A DNA stretch of 64,000 bases from JAJDAT01 sp964570665 (GCA_964570665.1 CAZMZH010000001.1:1-64000), one strand, 5' to 3'; positions 42,372 through 52,608 are shown, numbered from the stretch's first letter. Translations and numbers: made by a program. Notes: generated from the sequence alone by a model not told the origin.

Positions 42372-42686
42372 ATGTACGCAGTAGTCCAAACTGGAGGCAA
42401 GCAGTACAAGGTTTCCGCTGGCGATACCATTCAAGTCGAAAAACTTGAAACCGCTGTTGGCGAAACGGTAACGCTAGATAAAATCTTAATGACTGGAAAT
42501 GGCGACGACACTCAAGTTGGCGCTCCATTTTTAGATGGTTGTAGCGTCACTGCCGAAGTCTCTGAACAACTAAAAGACAAAAAGATCATCGTTTTCAAAA
42601 AACGACGCAGGAAAAACTATCGCAGAAAAAACGGTCATAGACAATTACAAACGCGACTCAAAATCACAAGCATCAATAAGGAGTAG
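42372..42686 (+). CDS. rplU: 50S ribosomal protein L21
   Basis: A 104-residue protein with 'MYAVVQTGGKQYKVSAGD' at the start and 'KIIVFKKRRRKNYRRKNGHR' near the end, the standard L21 pattern. It binds 23S rRNA. It is the first gene of the conserved rplU-rpmA-obgE operon, with rpmA 6 bases downstream. Confidence 0.98.
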   Translation: MYAVVQTGGKQYKVSAGDTIQVEKLETAVGETVTLDKILMTGNGDDTQVGAPFLDGCSVTAEVSEQLKDKKIIVFKKRRRKNYRRKNGHRQLQTRLKITSINKE

Positions 42687-42692
42687 AACGCA

Positions 42693-42950
42693 ATGGCTCA
42701 CAAAAAAGGTCAAGGTAGTACTTCCAATGGCCGCGACAGCATAGGCAAACGCCTTGGGGTTAAACGTTACGGCGGACAAGCGGTTAAATCCGGAGAAATT
42801 TTAGTGCGTCAACGCGGCACATCCTTCCACCCTGGTTCAAACGTAGGTTTGGGAAGCGACTACACCATATTCTCTAAAATACCCGGGGTTGTTAAGTTCG
42901 AACGTTATAACAAAACAAAACAAAAAATCAGCGTTTACCCCGCAGTTTAA
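42693..42950 (+). CDS. rpmA: 50S ribosomal protein L27
   Basis: An 85-residue protein beginning 'MAHKKGQGSTSNGRDS' with 'KRLGVKRYGGQ', the L27 signature. The N-terminal tail reaches the peptidyl-transferase centre. There is no cleavable Firmicutes-type N-terminal extension. It is followed by obgE after 39 bases. Confidence 0.98.
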   Translation: MAHKKGQGSTSNGRDSIGKRLGVKRYGGQAVKSGEILVRQRGTSFHPGSNVGLGSDYTIFSKIPGVVKFERYNKTKQKISVYPAV

Positions 42951-42989
42951 CCCACCAAAACCTTATTAAACGATCTCCTTCTTTATCCA

Positions 42990-44003
42990 ATGTTTGTTGA
43001 CCAGGTCAACATAATAATTCGCGCGGGTGATGGAGGAGATGGATGTTCAAGTTTCCTTAGAGAAAAGTTCGTCCCTCTTGGCGGACCTGACGGGGGCGAT
43101 GGCGGTAAAGGCGGCGACATAGTTTTAGAAACAGATCCCAACCTCCAAACTCTTTTCGATTTACGATACCAAAAAATAAATAAAGCGGAAGACGGTCGCC
43201 CAGGCCGAGGCAAGCAAATGACTGGGCGCAGCGGAAAAGACTGCGTTTTAAAAGTGCCTATGGGCACCTTGGTAAAAAACGAAGAGTCCGGCGAATTATT
43301 GGTGGACCTCAAAAACGAAAATCAGCAATACATTGCTGCCCTTGGCGGTCGAGGCGGGTTTGGAAACGCTAAATATAAAACCTCCTCCAACCGCGCTCCT
43401 AGAAAATTCCAAACAGGTTCTCCTGGAGAAAGGTTTAAGCTTATTTTGGAGCTAAAACTTCTCGCCGATGTGGGAATTATTGGGTTCCCTAATGCGGGTA
43501 AATCGACCCTCATTTCAAAAATTTCTAATGCGCGCCCCAAAATTGCCGACTACCCTTTCAGTACTTTGATACCAAACCTTGGAATTGTGAAGATGGACGA
43601 TTATTCTTCTTTCGTCGCCGCAGATATTCCAGGTCTCATCGAAGGAGCTCATAAGGGAAAAGGATTAGGAATTCAATTTCTAAAACATACGGAACGCACC
43701 CGACTATTGGTTCATTTGATTGACTTCTCAATCGCCAGCGATAGAGACCCCCTGGAAGATTACAAAGCCATTCAAAAAGAACTTAAAAGCTATTCTCAGA
43801 TTTTATACGAAAAGCCTCAAATTCTGATCCCATCCAAAATAGATCATCCCGAAGCGGAAGAAAAATTAGTACGCTATAGACCGGAATTGGAAAAATTAAA
43901 TCCAAACTTACTCCCAATTTCTGCCGTCACCGGACAAGGGATATCCGAACTCCTTCGGCAAATCCAAGATCAACTCAACAGTCTCAAAAATACCCCTAAG
44001 TAA
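42990..44003 (+). CDS. obgE: GTPase ObgE/CgtA
   Basis: The 337-residue protein has the Gly-rich Obg fold ('GAGDGGDGCSSFLREKF', 'GGRGGFGNA') and a GTPase domain with G1 'GFPNAGKST', G3 'DIPGLIEGAHKGKGLG', G4 as 'SKID' in place of the usual NKxD, and G5 'SAVTGQG'. The variable C-terminal domain is absent. It acts in 50S assembly and the stringent response. Confidence 0.96.
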   Translation: MFVDQVNIIIRAGDGGDGCSSFLREKFVPLGGPDGGDGGKGGDIVLETDPNLQTLFDLRYQKINKAEDGRPGRGKQMTGRSGKDCVLKVPMGTLVKNEESGELLVDLKNENQQYIAALGGRGGFGNAKYKTSSNRAPRKFQTGSPGERFKLILELKLLADVGIIGFPNAGKSTLISKISNARPKIADYPFSTLIPNLGIVKMDDYSSFVAADIPGLIEGAHKGKGLGIQFLKHTERTRLLVHLIDFSIASDRDPLEDYKAIQKELKSYSQILYEKPQILIPSKIDHPEAEEKLVRYRPELEKLNPNLLPISAVTGQGISELLRQIQDQLNSLKNTPK

Positions 44004-44321
44004 CATAACGCTATCCTAATAAGTCTCCCAGTCCTAAACCAATAGTTTAGCGACCCTTTCTATTTGCCTCATCCAAAAATTTCGATACTCAAATAGATTT
44101 TTGAGCTAGAAATATTGTTCCCGATCGAGCTTTTAGTTCAACAACTTACAAAGGGTGTTATTATATCTATAAATACAAAAAGTCATTTAAAGAAAAGGCT
44201 CATTCTTAATAAAAGGTTGAACAAATTATTTTTTTTCAAATAATGGCGTTTTTTTAATTTAAACAGGTTGTTTTGCCCTCTTCATTCAGCTTTCAAAACC
44301 GTGGGACCATTTTTTAGATTT
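44004..44321. other. AT-rich gap upstream of the sensor kinase
   Basis: About 318 bases without a supported gene. No obvious terminator follows obgE. The right part is T-rich and should contain the kinase promoter, which I cannot pinpoint. Confidence 0.5.
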
Positions 44322-46877
44322 ATGGAAAAATCTCTAAAAAATTCAAATTTCAATAAAACGGTAATAATAATTTCAGCCATTTTTATGGTTTTAGTCACAT
44401 CTTTTGGCTCCATTATTTATCAAACCACTAAACGGGATATGGCTGAAACGCTATCCCTGCTACTGAATACAACGCTTGAAATAAATGTTAAAGCCTTAAA
44501 AGAATGGATAAAAGACAAAAAACTAGACGCCCGCGTTTTGGCCTCCCAGCCGTTAGTTCAAAAAAATATCCTCTCTCTTATTGAGATTTCAGAAAAACCC
44601 AACATCGATTCTAAAATTCTTCTCCAAAGCCGCGAGTTGGCTTGGCTGAAGAAAAACTTAGGCTCTTTATCTAAAGAATACGGATTCTACGGATTTATTA
44701 TCATTAATAAAAACGGATTTCAGGCCGGCGCTTTATACGACGCCGCCGTGGGAAACAAAAATTTAACAAAAAATTCGGATTTTTTTGAAAAATCTTTGAA
44801 GGGAGAAACCATTGTAACCCTTCCTTTCTTAAGCGAAATTCCACTAAGAGATTTAGAAGGGAACTTACACGATTCTCTTCCAAATAGTATCGTCGCCACT
44901 CCTGTATTAAACTCCCTTGGAGAAAATGCCGGTATTCTAGCTTTTCGATTGCGGCCAGAAATGGGATTTTCAAGAATAATGTCTTTGAGCCGATTTGGCG
45001 AATCTGGAGAAACGTATGCATTTAATAAAGACGCCGTAATGATATCCCAAAGTCGTTTCACACAACAACTAAAAGAAACTGGGCTCATTCAAAATAATCC
45101 AATGAGTCAGTCGATCCTTAAAGTTTCTTTAAGAGATCCCGGCAAAAAGTTACCTATTGGAAAACTAATTGACTCAAGTTTAAAAAGCAAATGGCCTTTA
45201 ACATTCATGGCCGACCAAGCCATTAAAGGAATGTCCGGCATTAATGTTAAAGGATATCGCGATTATCGCGGTATTGAAGTTGTCGGCTCTTGGCAATGGC
45301 TCGCCGATTACAATTTAGGAATTGCCCATGAAATAGACAAAAAAGAAGCCTACAAGTCATTAGCGGCTTGGACACAATTGATCGCAATTTGCCTTGGAGC
45401 CCTCATCTTGTCGGGGATGATTTTAATTTGGCTTTGTTTTAGACAAACCCGAATTGAAACGGGAGCTGATGATAATAAATTAATTCTAGAAAAGTCTCAA
45501 AAAGAGCGCAAAAGATTGTACGATATGCTCAATCACCTTCCCGTCTTATTTCATCTTCAAGCTTCAGATTATTCGGTTCCGTTTGCGAACAAAATGTTCA
45601 TCGAAAGATTTGGCAACCCAGAGGAAAAGCCGTGTTATGCCCTTATGCATAAAAGAACCGAACCCTGCGAAACTTGTACGCCGTTTCAAATTTTCAATAC
45701 CAACCGCACCGAAGAATCTGTTTGGGAGGCTTTTGACGGCAGGACCTATTTAACGGTAGTAACTCCGTTTCAAGATTTAGACGGATCTCCATTAGTTTTA
45801 GAAATGGCAGTGGATATCACCGAACAAAAAAAAGCGGAAAAAGCTCTAGAAATATCCAAAAACGAAGCGGAGGTAGCCCATAAAGCTAAATCGGAATTTT
45901 TAGCTAGAATGAGCCACGAGTTTCGAACGCCGTTAAATTCTATCATCGGGTTCAGTCGCCTATTACGATCAGACTCACAGGCTCCCTTATTGGATTCTCA
46001 AAATGAAAAAGTGGATCAAATTATCCTGTCGGGAAACCATATCTTGAGGCTTGTTAAAGATGTATTGGACTTAGGGGCGATTGAAAAAGGCAAATTACCC
46101 ATTAATTTTGGTAATATTTCTCTCAATGGATTAATTGACGAATCGTTTAATCAGGTTCAAGAATTCGCGAGGGAGAAAAAATTACGCGTAATGGATCGCT
46201 TGCCGCAAAATGAAGAAATTTGGGTATCGGCCGATCGAGAGTATCTAGAAAAAGTTCTTCTTCATCTATTTACCAATGCAATAAAGTATAATCGAGACGG
46301 CGGCGATATAGAAATATCAATATCATTTGATATCCCCAAAATCGTACGTTTAAAAGTATTGGACACGGGAATTGGAATTCCGGAAGAAAAACAAAACCAA
46401 ATATTCAAACCTTTTAACGCAATTGCTCCAAGTCAAAGCTTTGAAGAAGGCGTTGGCTTGGGTTTAAGTATTTCAAAATTAATGATGGAGATGATGAATG
46501 GAAAAATCTATTTTGAAAGCCAAGTTAACAAAGGTTCCAGCTTCTTTATTGAACTCCCCATTGTAAAAAGGGAACAAATTTCTCCTGAAAATATGGCCGA
46601 AAAATATTCCAGCATTAAAAGTTTTAACGCATTAATAGAGAAGGACCTTAGCGAAGAACTCGATCCATCTAACTTCTCAATTCCAAGAGAATTACGCTCG
46701 GATTTGTTAAGGGCGGCAGAAATATATAATTTCACAAAACTGGAACACTTAATTAATAATTTAAGCTCCCAGGGCGAAGACGGAAAATCCATCGCCAAAT
46801 TAACTAAGAAATATTTACTTCAATACAATATTCAGGAATTAGTAAATGTTTTAAATAAAACCAAACAAGGTTCTTGA
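44322..46877 (+). CDS. Membrane sensor histidine kinase: dCache, PAS-like, HisKA, HATPase
   Basis: The start at 44322 ('MEKSLKNSNFNKT') is preferred to an in-frame TTG 54 bases upstream. Order: TM1 (about 14-35), a periplasmic dCache-like sensor of about 300 residues, TM2 ('LIAICLGALILSGMILIWL'), a PAS-like domain with a Cys motif ('CYALMHKRTEPCETC'), HisKA ('FLARMSHEFRTPLNSIIGFS'), an ATPase ('DTGIGIPEE', 'GVGLGLSISKLMME'), and a C-terminal helical region of about 100 residues. The PAS Cys motif may bind a metal or haem. No response regulator is adjacent. Confidence 0.92.
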   Translation: MEKSLKNSNFNKTVIIISAIFMVLVTSFGSIIYQTTKRDMAETLSLLLNTTLEINVKALKEWIKDKKLDARVLASQPLVQKNILSLIEISEKPNIDSKILLQSRELAWLKKNLGSLSKEYGFYGFIIINKNGFQAGALYDAAVGNKNLTKNSDFFEKSLKGETIVTLPFLSEIPLRDLEGNLHDSLPNSIVATPVLNSLGENAGILAFRLRPEMGFSRIMSLSRFGESGETYAFNKDAVMISQSRFTQQLKETGLIQNNPMSQSILKVSLRDPGKKLPIGKLIDSSLKSKWPLTFMADQAIKGMSGINVKGYRDYRGIEVVGSWQWLADYNLGIAHEIDKKEAYKSLAAWTQLIAICLGALILSGMILIWLCFRQTRIETGADDNKLILEKSQKERKRLYDMLNHLPVLFHLQASDYSVPFANKMFIERFGNPEEKPCYALMHKRTEPCETCTPFQIFNTNRTEESVWEAFDGRTYLTVVTPFQDLDGSPLVLEMAVDITEQKKAEKALEISKNEAEVAHKAKSEFLARMSHEFRTPLNSIIGFSRLLRSDSQAPLLDSQNEKVDQIILSGNHILRLVKDVLDLGAIEKGKLPINFGNISLNGLIDESFNQVQEFAREKKLRVMDRLPQNEEIWVSADREYLEKVLLHLFTNAIKYNRDGGDIEISISFDIPKIVRLKVLDTGIGIPEEKQNQIFKPFNAIAPSQSFEEGVGLGLSISKLMMEMMNGKIYFESQVNKGSSFFIELPIVKREQISPENMAEKYSSIKSFNALIEKDLSEELDPSNFSIPRELRSDLLRAAEIYNFTKLEHLINNLSSQGEDGKSIAKLTKKYLLQYNIQELVNVLNKTKQGS

Positions 46878-47011
46878 AAAATAATTACTCTATTAGAAAG
46901 CCGCAGAAATAAATATTAAACTCCTCGATTAGTTATTTTTTCTCAATTTCCAACGTCACGGGGCAATGACACTCCGAACTTCTTCGAAAAATTAAAAGTC
47001 AGCTAATCGAC

Positions 47012-47428
47012 TTACCAATCCTCGTCGGGATTTTTGGGTTTTTGTATGGTGGGAATTGTGAATTTAAGCGATGAGGGAGCTTTGGATGGAGTTTTTCCTC
47101 GTGGCCCGTCTTTATCTTCTTCTCCAAATCCAATTTTTATTTTTCCTTTCCCTACCTTAACGGGGAAAATTTTCGCTTTCATCTCTGGGTTTTGCGGGCA
47201 CTGACCGGAAACGAGATCGAATCTCCATTCATGGTTTGGGCAAATCAAAACGCCTTCTTCAATTCTTCCTTCTCCTAATGACGACCCATTGTGAAGGCAT
47301 TTATTATTTATGGCGTAATATTTCCCCTTATAGTTGAATAACGCAATTTCGTCTTTACCGGCGGAAATAATTGCCGATTTACCTATGGGTAAATCGCTTT
47401 CGTCCATAACTTCAATAAACTTAATCAT
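47012..47428 (-). CDS. Rieske [2Fe-2S] protein, NirD-like
   Basis: A 138-residue soluble protein with the Rieske ligands C44-L-H46 ('NKCLHNGSSLGEG') and C63-x2-H66 ('CPNHEWRF'). It is NirD/ferredoxin-like, without a TM or signal. A C-terminal Lys/Pro-rich tail extends past the domain. It probably carries electrons to an oxygenase or reductase not present here. It lies 33 bases after trigger factor on the same strand. Confidence 0.88.
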   Translation of the reverse strand: MIKFIEVMDESDLPIGKSAIISAGKDEIALFNYKGKYYAINNKCLHNGSSLGEGRIEEGVLICPNHEWRFDLVSGQCPQNPEMKAKIFPVKVGKGKIKIGFGEEDKDGPRGKTPSKAPSSLKFTIPTIQKPKNPDEDW

Positions 47429-47461
47429 AGAAACTTCCTTGCTAATTCTAATAAATTTTAG

Positions 47462-48829
47462 TTATTCACTATCCTTTTCAGGTTCCATTTTTGCGTATTC
47501 AAACTCGCAATTATTATAAATAAAGTTTAAAGCTTTTTGGCCACGCAATTTAGACTTAGTGTGAGTATAAGTTGACTGATTAGAGAGCATTTTTTGCCTA
47601 ACTTCTTCAGGGCTTTGCTTCGTTTGCTCTGCAAGCGCCTTAAATTCATTTTCCATATCCGCTTCAGAAACAAAGATTTTTTCCTGGTTGGCGATTTCCT
47701 CTAAAATCATATAGCCTTTCGTGTTGAAGGCCGCTTTCTCGCGCCATTCTTTCTTTGCTTTCTCTTCTTCAAAACCGGAATCTTCTAATTTCATGCCCGA
47801 TTGCTGTATTTGAAATTTCGCGCCTTCGACCATAAATTTTAATTCTAAATCAACAATTGAATCTGGAGGCTCAAACTCGCTTCCTTTGACTAAGTCATCA
47901 AACAATTCCTGTTTGATTCTTAATTCCTCTTGCTGTTCTTTATAAACTTGCTGATTCATTTTTACGTTTCGTTTCAGCTCGTCGACAGTTTCGGCGCCTT
48001 CGTTTTTAGCAAACTCGTCGTTCAACTCAGGCCAAACCATCTTTTTCACTTCAAGAAGTTTCACCTTAAAATTAGCCATTTCGACCTCTTCGTCTTCCTG
48101 GTCTCCGTCTCCTGGCACTGGCATCGAAATCCGTCTCAACTTATTATTCCACTCAGCTGGCAAGGGAGTTCGAACTTCAAATTCGTCATTTAACTTATGG
48201 CCAATGATCTGATCTTCGAAACCCGCAATCATCTTTTTGGAACCAATCCTTACGGTATAATTTTCCGCGCTGCCATTTTCCAAAGGCTCTCCGCTTAAAA
48301 ACCCTTCAAAATTCATCGTGGCAAAATCGCCCTTCTGAATTGCATAATCAGGTTCATGCGGTTCCAAATGACCGTACGCTTCCAAAATTTTACCCATTGC
48401 CAGATTAACTTCCGATTCGCTAACCACCGCTTCGCGTTTTTCGATTTTTATACCTTTATATTCCCCTATATCAATATCTGGTTTGATGTCGATCGTTATA
48501 GCAAAACTCAATGGCGCGTCTTTTTTAATCTCCGACATTTCTTCATGAAGCATTTCCGGAGCCCCAGCTGGAATAAGTTTTGTCTCAAGCAAAACCTTGT
48601 TGTAATACTCTTGCATCAATCCCTGAAACATTTCGCCAAACGACTGAACGGGAACCTGCTTTTCCAAAATATGTTGCGGAATTTTTCCGGATCGAAATCC
48701 AGGAATTTTCAATTTCTTGCTGATATCCTGGTAAGCTTCTTTAATTTTCTTAGACACCACGTCTTTCGGTATCTCAATTTTCAATTTTCTTTTTAGAGTT
48801 CCTAACTCTTCTACTTTATATTCCATCAA
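47462..48829 (-). CDS. tig: Trigger factor (ribosome-bound chaperone and PPIase)
   Basis: The N-terminal domain has the ribosome-docking loop 'IPGFRSGKIPQHILEK' (related to GFRxGxxP). It is followed by a PPIase domain ('KGDFATMNFEGFLSGEPLEN') and a long helical C-terminal domain. At 455 residues it is slightly long; an acidic insert ('GDGDQEDEEVEM') in the PPIase region accounts for part. Two tandem ATG codons open the gene. In most bacteria tig precedes clpP-clpX; here it sits between ispG and a Rieske gene. Confidence 0.95.
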   Translation of the reverse strand: MMEYKVEELGTLKRKLKIEIPKDVVSKKIKEAYQDISKKLKIPGFRSGKIPQHILEKQVPVQSFGEMFQGLMQEYYNKVLLETKLIPAGAPEMLHEEMSEIKKDAPLSFAITIDIKPDIDIGEYKGIKIEKREAVVSESEVNLAMGKILEAYGHLEPHEPDYAIQKGDFATMNFEGFLSGEPLENGSAENYTVRIGSKKMIAGFEDQIIGHKLNDEFEVRTPLPAEWNNKLRRISMPVPGDGDQEDEEVEMANFKVKLLEVKKMVWPELNDEFAKNEGAETVDELKRNVKMNQQVYKEQQEELRIKQELFDDLVKGSEFEPPDSIVDLELKFMVEGAKFQIQQSGMKLEDSGFEEEKAKKEWREKAAFNTKGYMILEEIANQEKIFVSEADMENEFKALAEQTKQSPEEVRQKMLSNQSTYTHTKSKLRGQKALNFIYNNCEFEYAKMEPEKDSE

Positions 48830-48871
48830 TCAATTTCTCCAACCAACCGTGTATTTCAAAAAATCTATCAA

Positions 48872-50017
48872 TTATTTAGCGACAGGTTCGCTAAACTTTT
48901 CTGATATCAATCTATCAACTTCTAATTTCAGTTTCCCCAAAATCTCGTCGTATGTAAAAGCCCCCAAACCTTTGGGTCCTTCTTTTAAATTGACATGTGT
49001 TGGGCCGCACCAAAGACCCAAATCTGCGTCGTCCGTTTCCCCAGGTCCATTCACCCTACACCCCATAACGGCGATGGTGAGCTTATATTTTTCGGCGTAT
49101 TTAGTAAGCTTTCGCACTTCCTGCGCCAACTCGACAAACTTTCCGTTTTCCACCCGCGAACAACTGGGGCAAGCAATAATATTCAATCCTTCTAAGAAAT
49201 TTTCTGGAACGGATCGAAATCGCCCTTCGTCAATATCTTTTAAAATTTCCCGTCCAACGTCAATTTCCTGGCCTTTTTCGTCGTCGGGTAATGTTAAGGA
49301 AACCCGAATAGTATCGCCAATACCCGCCGAAATCAACTGTTCAAAAGCAATTCTTGTTTTAATCACTCCTTCGGGCGGCAATCCCGCCTCCGTCACTCCT
49401 AAATGCAGGGGTACATCCGGTCGTAAATCCGCAAACCTTCGATTAGCCTCGATCACCTTTTGCGAGTCGGAATCTTTTAGCGAAACACAGTAATTTACAA
49501 ATTCTAATTCGTCCAACATTGCGCAATGATCAATAGCGCATTGAACCATTCCTTCCAACTCGTCGTGCGCAAACCGTTCTTTATAATCCGGATCGATCGA
49601 ACCGCAATTCACCCCAATTCTTATAGCGCATTCATGATCTTTTGCAGCTTGTACAATAAACTCAACCTTTTCACGAATGGTTTTATCCTTTTCGAGGTGA
49701 TAAAGATGACCGGGGTTGTAACGAATCTTATTCACCAATGGCGCCACAATAGGAGCCAATCGATAGTTTTCTTGTAAGTCTACGGAAAAAACAGCGTCGG
49801 AATTCTTTCTCAATTCCCTTAACGCCTCAACGTCTTTATCGCTATCGACGGCGATTCGGATAACATCCGCTCCCGCTTCTTCTAAAATTTTTATTTGTTT
49901 TGCGGTGGCTTCAAGATCTTGAGTTCGTGTAGCGGTCATGCTCTGAACGGCAACAGAAGAGTCGCCTCCAATAGTCAAAGAACCTATTTTTATCTTTCGA
50001 GTTTTTCGGGGTTTCAT
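48872..50017 (-). CDS. ispG: 4-hydroxy-3-methylbut-2-enyl diphosphate synthase IspG
   Basis: A 381-residue protein with the [4Fe-4S] ligands in 'IACPSCSRV' and 'MGCRVNGPGE', and the N-terminal barrel 'VQSMTATRTQDLEAT'. It performs the penultimate step of the MEP pathway to isoprenoids using reduced ferredoxin or flavodoxin. It belongs to the short bacterial form without the plant-like central insert. It lies 42 bases upstream of tig. Confidence 0.97.
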   Translation of the reverse strand: MKPRKTRKIKIGSLTIGGDSSVAVQSMTATRTQDLEATAKQIKILEEAGADVIRIAVDSDKDVEALRELRKNSDAVFSVDLQENYRLAPIVAPLVNKIRYNPGHLYHLEKDKTIREKVEFIVQAAKDHECAIRIGVNCGSIDPDYKERFAHDELEGMVQCAIDHCAMLDELEFVNYCVSLKDSDSQKVIEANRRFADLRPDVPLHLGVTEAGLPPEGVIKTRIAFEQLISAGIGDTIRVSLTLPDDEKGQEIDVGREILKDIDEGRFRSVPENFLEGLNIIACPSCSRVENGKFVELAQEVRKLTKYAEKYKLTIAVMGCRVNGPGETDDADLGLWCGPTHVNLKEGPKGLGAFTYDEILGKLKLEVDRLISEKFSEPVAK

Positions 50018-50230
50018 GTTCCTAATTCCGGGGAAAGTTTTTGGTCTAATAATGGTGGCTGGTAATATTTATCGGAAACTTCCAACAGTTATTGAAAGTT
50101 TCTCTAAAAAAGTTTCAATTTCAAATTCGCTAAAGCTAATTATTTTAACATTGTTCGCGGTTTTAAAGAATGGGATTATTCAATTTTTCTACCAATTTGA
50201 GCCAAGCCATTTCCGACTAAAGTATATTTT

Positions 50231-51550
50231 TTAGGGAGTTTGCATCGGGTTTTCCTTCAGCAGACTTTCTGCTTTTTGTTCCTGCACGCTCCGGCTCGAC
50301 TTTAATCGATCTTCAGGGCGAAAAATAAAAAGCCCCCAAGAAATTCCTGGTATCAGGAAAAGCAGGGCAAAATAACTGGCAATATCTTGAGGCGAATATC
50401 CCCAACTGTCCGACGCAAATCCTACAAACCAATTACTTGCCGCCATAACTAAAGTAAGCCCGGCCATTTCAATACTAAAAATTCTACCTAGAAACCTGTT
50501 GTCGGCCTCCATATGCAATAACGCCGTGCTGAAAACCCAAACCACGGCCATGAAAAAAGTCGATATACCAACCGATAACGCCGCTAAATATAAAGATTTG
50601 GATTGAGACAACAAATAATAGGCAACCGTCCCCATGAAAAAAGAAACGGCAATTGAGATTCGTAACGCTCGCGGCGACTCTCCAAAAAACTTTTTGACTA
50701 AAATGGGACCTAAAGCGGAACCAATTCCCCTTACGGAATAAATAACTCCAATCCCCAAAGAAACTCCCGCTTGCGTCGAATGCATTTGATTCGCAAATAA
50801 GGGCGCCAACGTCATAATCCCGCCAGAAATCGCCAATCCAGATTTTAATAAAGTAACCCCTAGAACAAACGGTTCAGACAAAAGGTATTTAAAACCGTCC
50901 GTTAAGTAACTCCAAGTTCCCTTGCCTATCTCTTTTTTATTGTCCCCTATATGCGTTTCGTTACAATCTACCTTTTTTATAAAATAGGCCGAAAGTAGGA
51001 ACGTCGCCGCGTTCAATAAAAAAGCCAATTCAATTCCCAAAAAAGCGACAAATATCCCGCCTGATGCGGCGCCGACAGAAACCATCACCGACCAGGTAGT
51101 TCCGCTCAAGGCATTGGCCGTCACTAGTTCTTGCTTATTCACAACCGAAGGAATAATTGCGTTACGCGCCGGTTCAAAAAAACTCGACATAGAAAGCTCT
51201 ATAATTGTCAGAGCGTAGATAAGCCAAAGATCGTTGGGGTCGTCAATCATCAAAAACCCCAAAATAACAAAGAACCGAAAAATATCGGCGATGATCATTA
51301 TTTTTTTTCTGCTTATCCGATCCGCGACAACTCCAGCCAGGGGACTGATAATAACCAGAGGCAACAATTTAGCGACCATAATGCCCGCCATAGCGGACGC
51401 CGAACCTCCTAATTTGATGACTAAGGCATATAAAGCGACATAATGAAACCAATCGCCTAATTCGGAAGTGATCTGTCCGTACCACAATCGGCGAAAATTC
51501 AGGTTTCCTTTAAGAAGCGACAGGTATCCAGAAGTCGAAGGTTTTTCCAT
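50231..51550 (-). CDS. MFS transporter, EntS-like
   Basis: A 439-residue protein with 12 predicted TM helices and the loop motif 'GVVADRISRKKIMI' between TM2 and TM3. The N-terminus 'NLNFRRLWYGQITSELGDWF' is typical of the EntS/DHA3-type MFS exporters, which export siderophores or drugs. No siderophore genes are near. It is a proton-driven efflux candidate. Confidence 0.9.
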   Translation of the reverse strand: MEKPSTSGYLSLLKGNLNFRRLWYGQITSELGDWFHYVALYALVIKLGGSASAMAGIMVAKLLPLVIISPLAGVVADRISRKKIMIIADIFRFFVILGFLMIDDPNDLWLIYALTIIELSMSSFFEPARNAIIPSVVNKQELVTANALSGTTWSVMVSVGAASGGIFVAFLGIELAFLLNAATFLLSAYFIKKVDCNETHIGDNKKEIGKGTWSYLTDGFKYLLSEPFVLGVTLLKSGLAISGGIMTLAPLFANQMHSTQAGVSLGIGVIYSVRGIGSALGPILVKKFFGESPRALRISIAVSFFMGTVAYYLLSQSKSLYLAALSVGISTFFMAVVWVFSTALLHMEADNRFLGRIFSIEMAGLTLVMAASNWFVGFASDSWGYSPQDIASYFALLFLIPGISWGLFIFRPEDRLKSSRSVQEQKAESLLKENPMQTP

Positions 51551-51711
51551 TAAGGCGATAATCTGGGAGTAGAAAACAGAAGAGTTAAAAGCTTAGTAGT
51601 TTAACAGAGTTCTTTATCCAAAATTTGTAATATTTTTTTGAATTATTAGAGGCTCCCTTAACGCTGTAAGTTATAATTTCGCGTAAGAATTTTTACAATC
51701 ATAGAAATACG

Positions 51712-52608
51712 ATGCCAAGTATCCTAAGCCAAATAATACGAGCCCTCATAAAAGTAAAAAAGCCCAAGGGACAAATACGAAGCAAATCCGTGGAATGTTT
51801 GCGCCAAGAATTCGAGTCCGATATGTCTCAATACAAATTGCCAAAAGATGTCCAAATTGAAAAGGTCTCGATTAAGGGTATCAACGGCGAATGGGTCGTC
51901 CCCAAAAATGTCGATTCTAGTAGAACGCTTTATTATATACATGGCGGCGGTTTCTACGCCGGTTCTCTAAACACCCATAGAACGGCAGTCGCTCGGTTTG
52001 CTAGCGCATTGGGCATTCGCGCTTTTCATATAGATTATAGACTCGCTCCAGAACACCCCTTTCCAGCGGCTGTTGAAGATTGTGTATCCATTTATAAATG
52101 GTTAATCGAAAGCGGCATCTCGTCAAAATCAATACTCATTGGCGGAGAATCCGCAGGAGCGACGCTAACGTTAAATACATTAACCGCATGTCGCGACCAA
52201 CTGCCAGCGGGAGCGCTTTGTCTTTGTCCCTTAACCGACTTTGCATTTGCCAGCGAGTCTATGATCAATCAAGCTGAAAACGAACTATTTTATACGCTTA
52301 CAGAATTGGAATGGATTCGGCAAATATACGCAGGCGACCAGGACCCCAAAAATCCAGATTTATCGCCAATTTATGCAAACCTTAAAGAGGTACCGCCATT
52401 GCTTATCCACACCACCGACTCAGAGATGTTGCTGGACGATGCAGTGCGACTGAACATTAAAGCTCAAACCGAAGGGGTCAATGTCGAGCTAAAAGTATGG
52501 AACGGACTTTTTCACGGGTTCCACTTACTTCCCTTTTTACCGGAGTCTAAAACAGCGCTTCAGGAAATCGCAGCGTTTTCAAAAAGAATTTTAAAAACAG
52601 CTAATTAA
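51712..52608 (+). CDS. Alpha/beta hydrolase, hormone-sensitive lipase family
   Basis: A 298-residue enzyme with the oxyanion-hole motif 'YIHGGGFYAGS', nucleophile elbow 'GGESAGA', acid 'TDSEMLLDD' and His in 'WNGLFHGFHL', the complete catalytic set of bacterial HSL-type carboxylesterases. It is cytoplasmic and probably cleaves short-chain esters. No ribosome site is obvious. Confidence 0.9.
   Translation: MPSILSQIIRALIKVKKPKGQIRSKSVECLRQEFESDMSQYKLPKDVQIEKVSIKGINGEWVVPKNVDSSRTLYYIHGGGFYAGSLNTHRTAVARFASALGIRAFHIDYRLAPEHPFPAAVEDCVSIYKWLIESGISSKSILIGGESAGATLTLNTLTACRDQLPAGALCLCPLTDFAFASESMINQAENELFYTLTELEWIRQIYAGDQDPKNPDLSPIYANLKEVPPLLIHTTDSEMLLDDAVRLNIKAQTEGVNVELKVWNGLFHGFHLLPFLPESKTALQEIAAFSKRILKTAN

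Noticed and set aside
50016..50234. 72-residue plus-strand frame between ispG and the MFS gene
   Set aside because: Overlaps the ispG start and ends inside the MFS gene; no ribosome site or domain. The gap is better read as promoter DNA for ispG.
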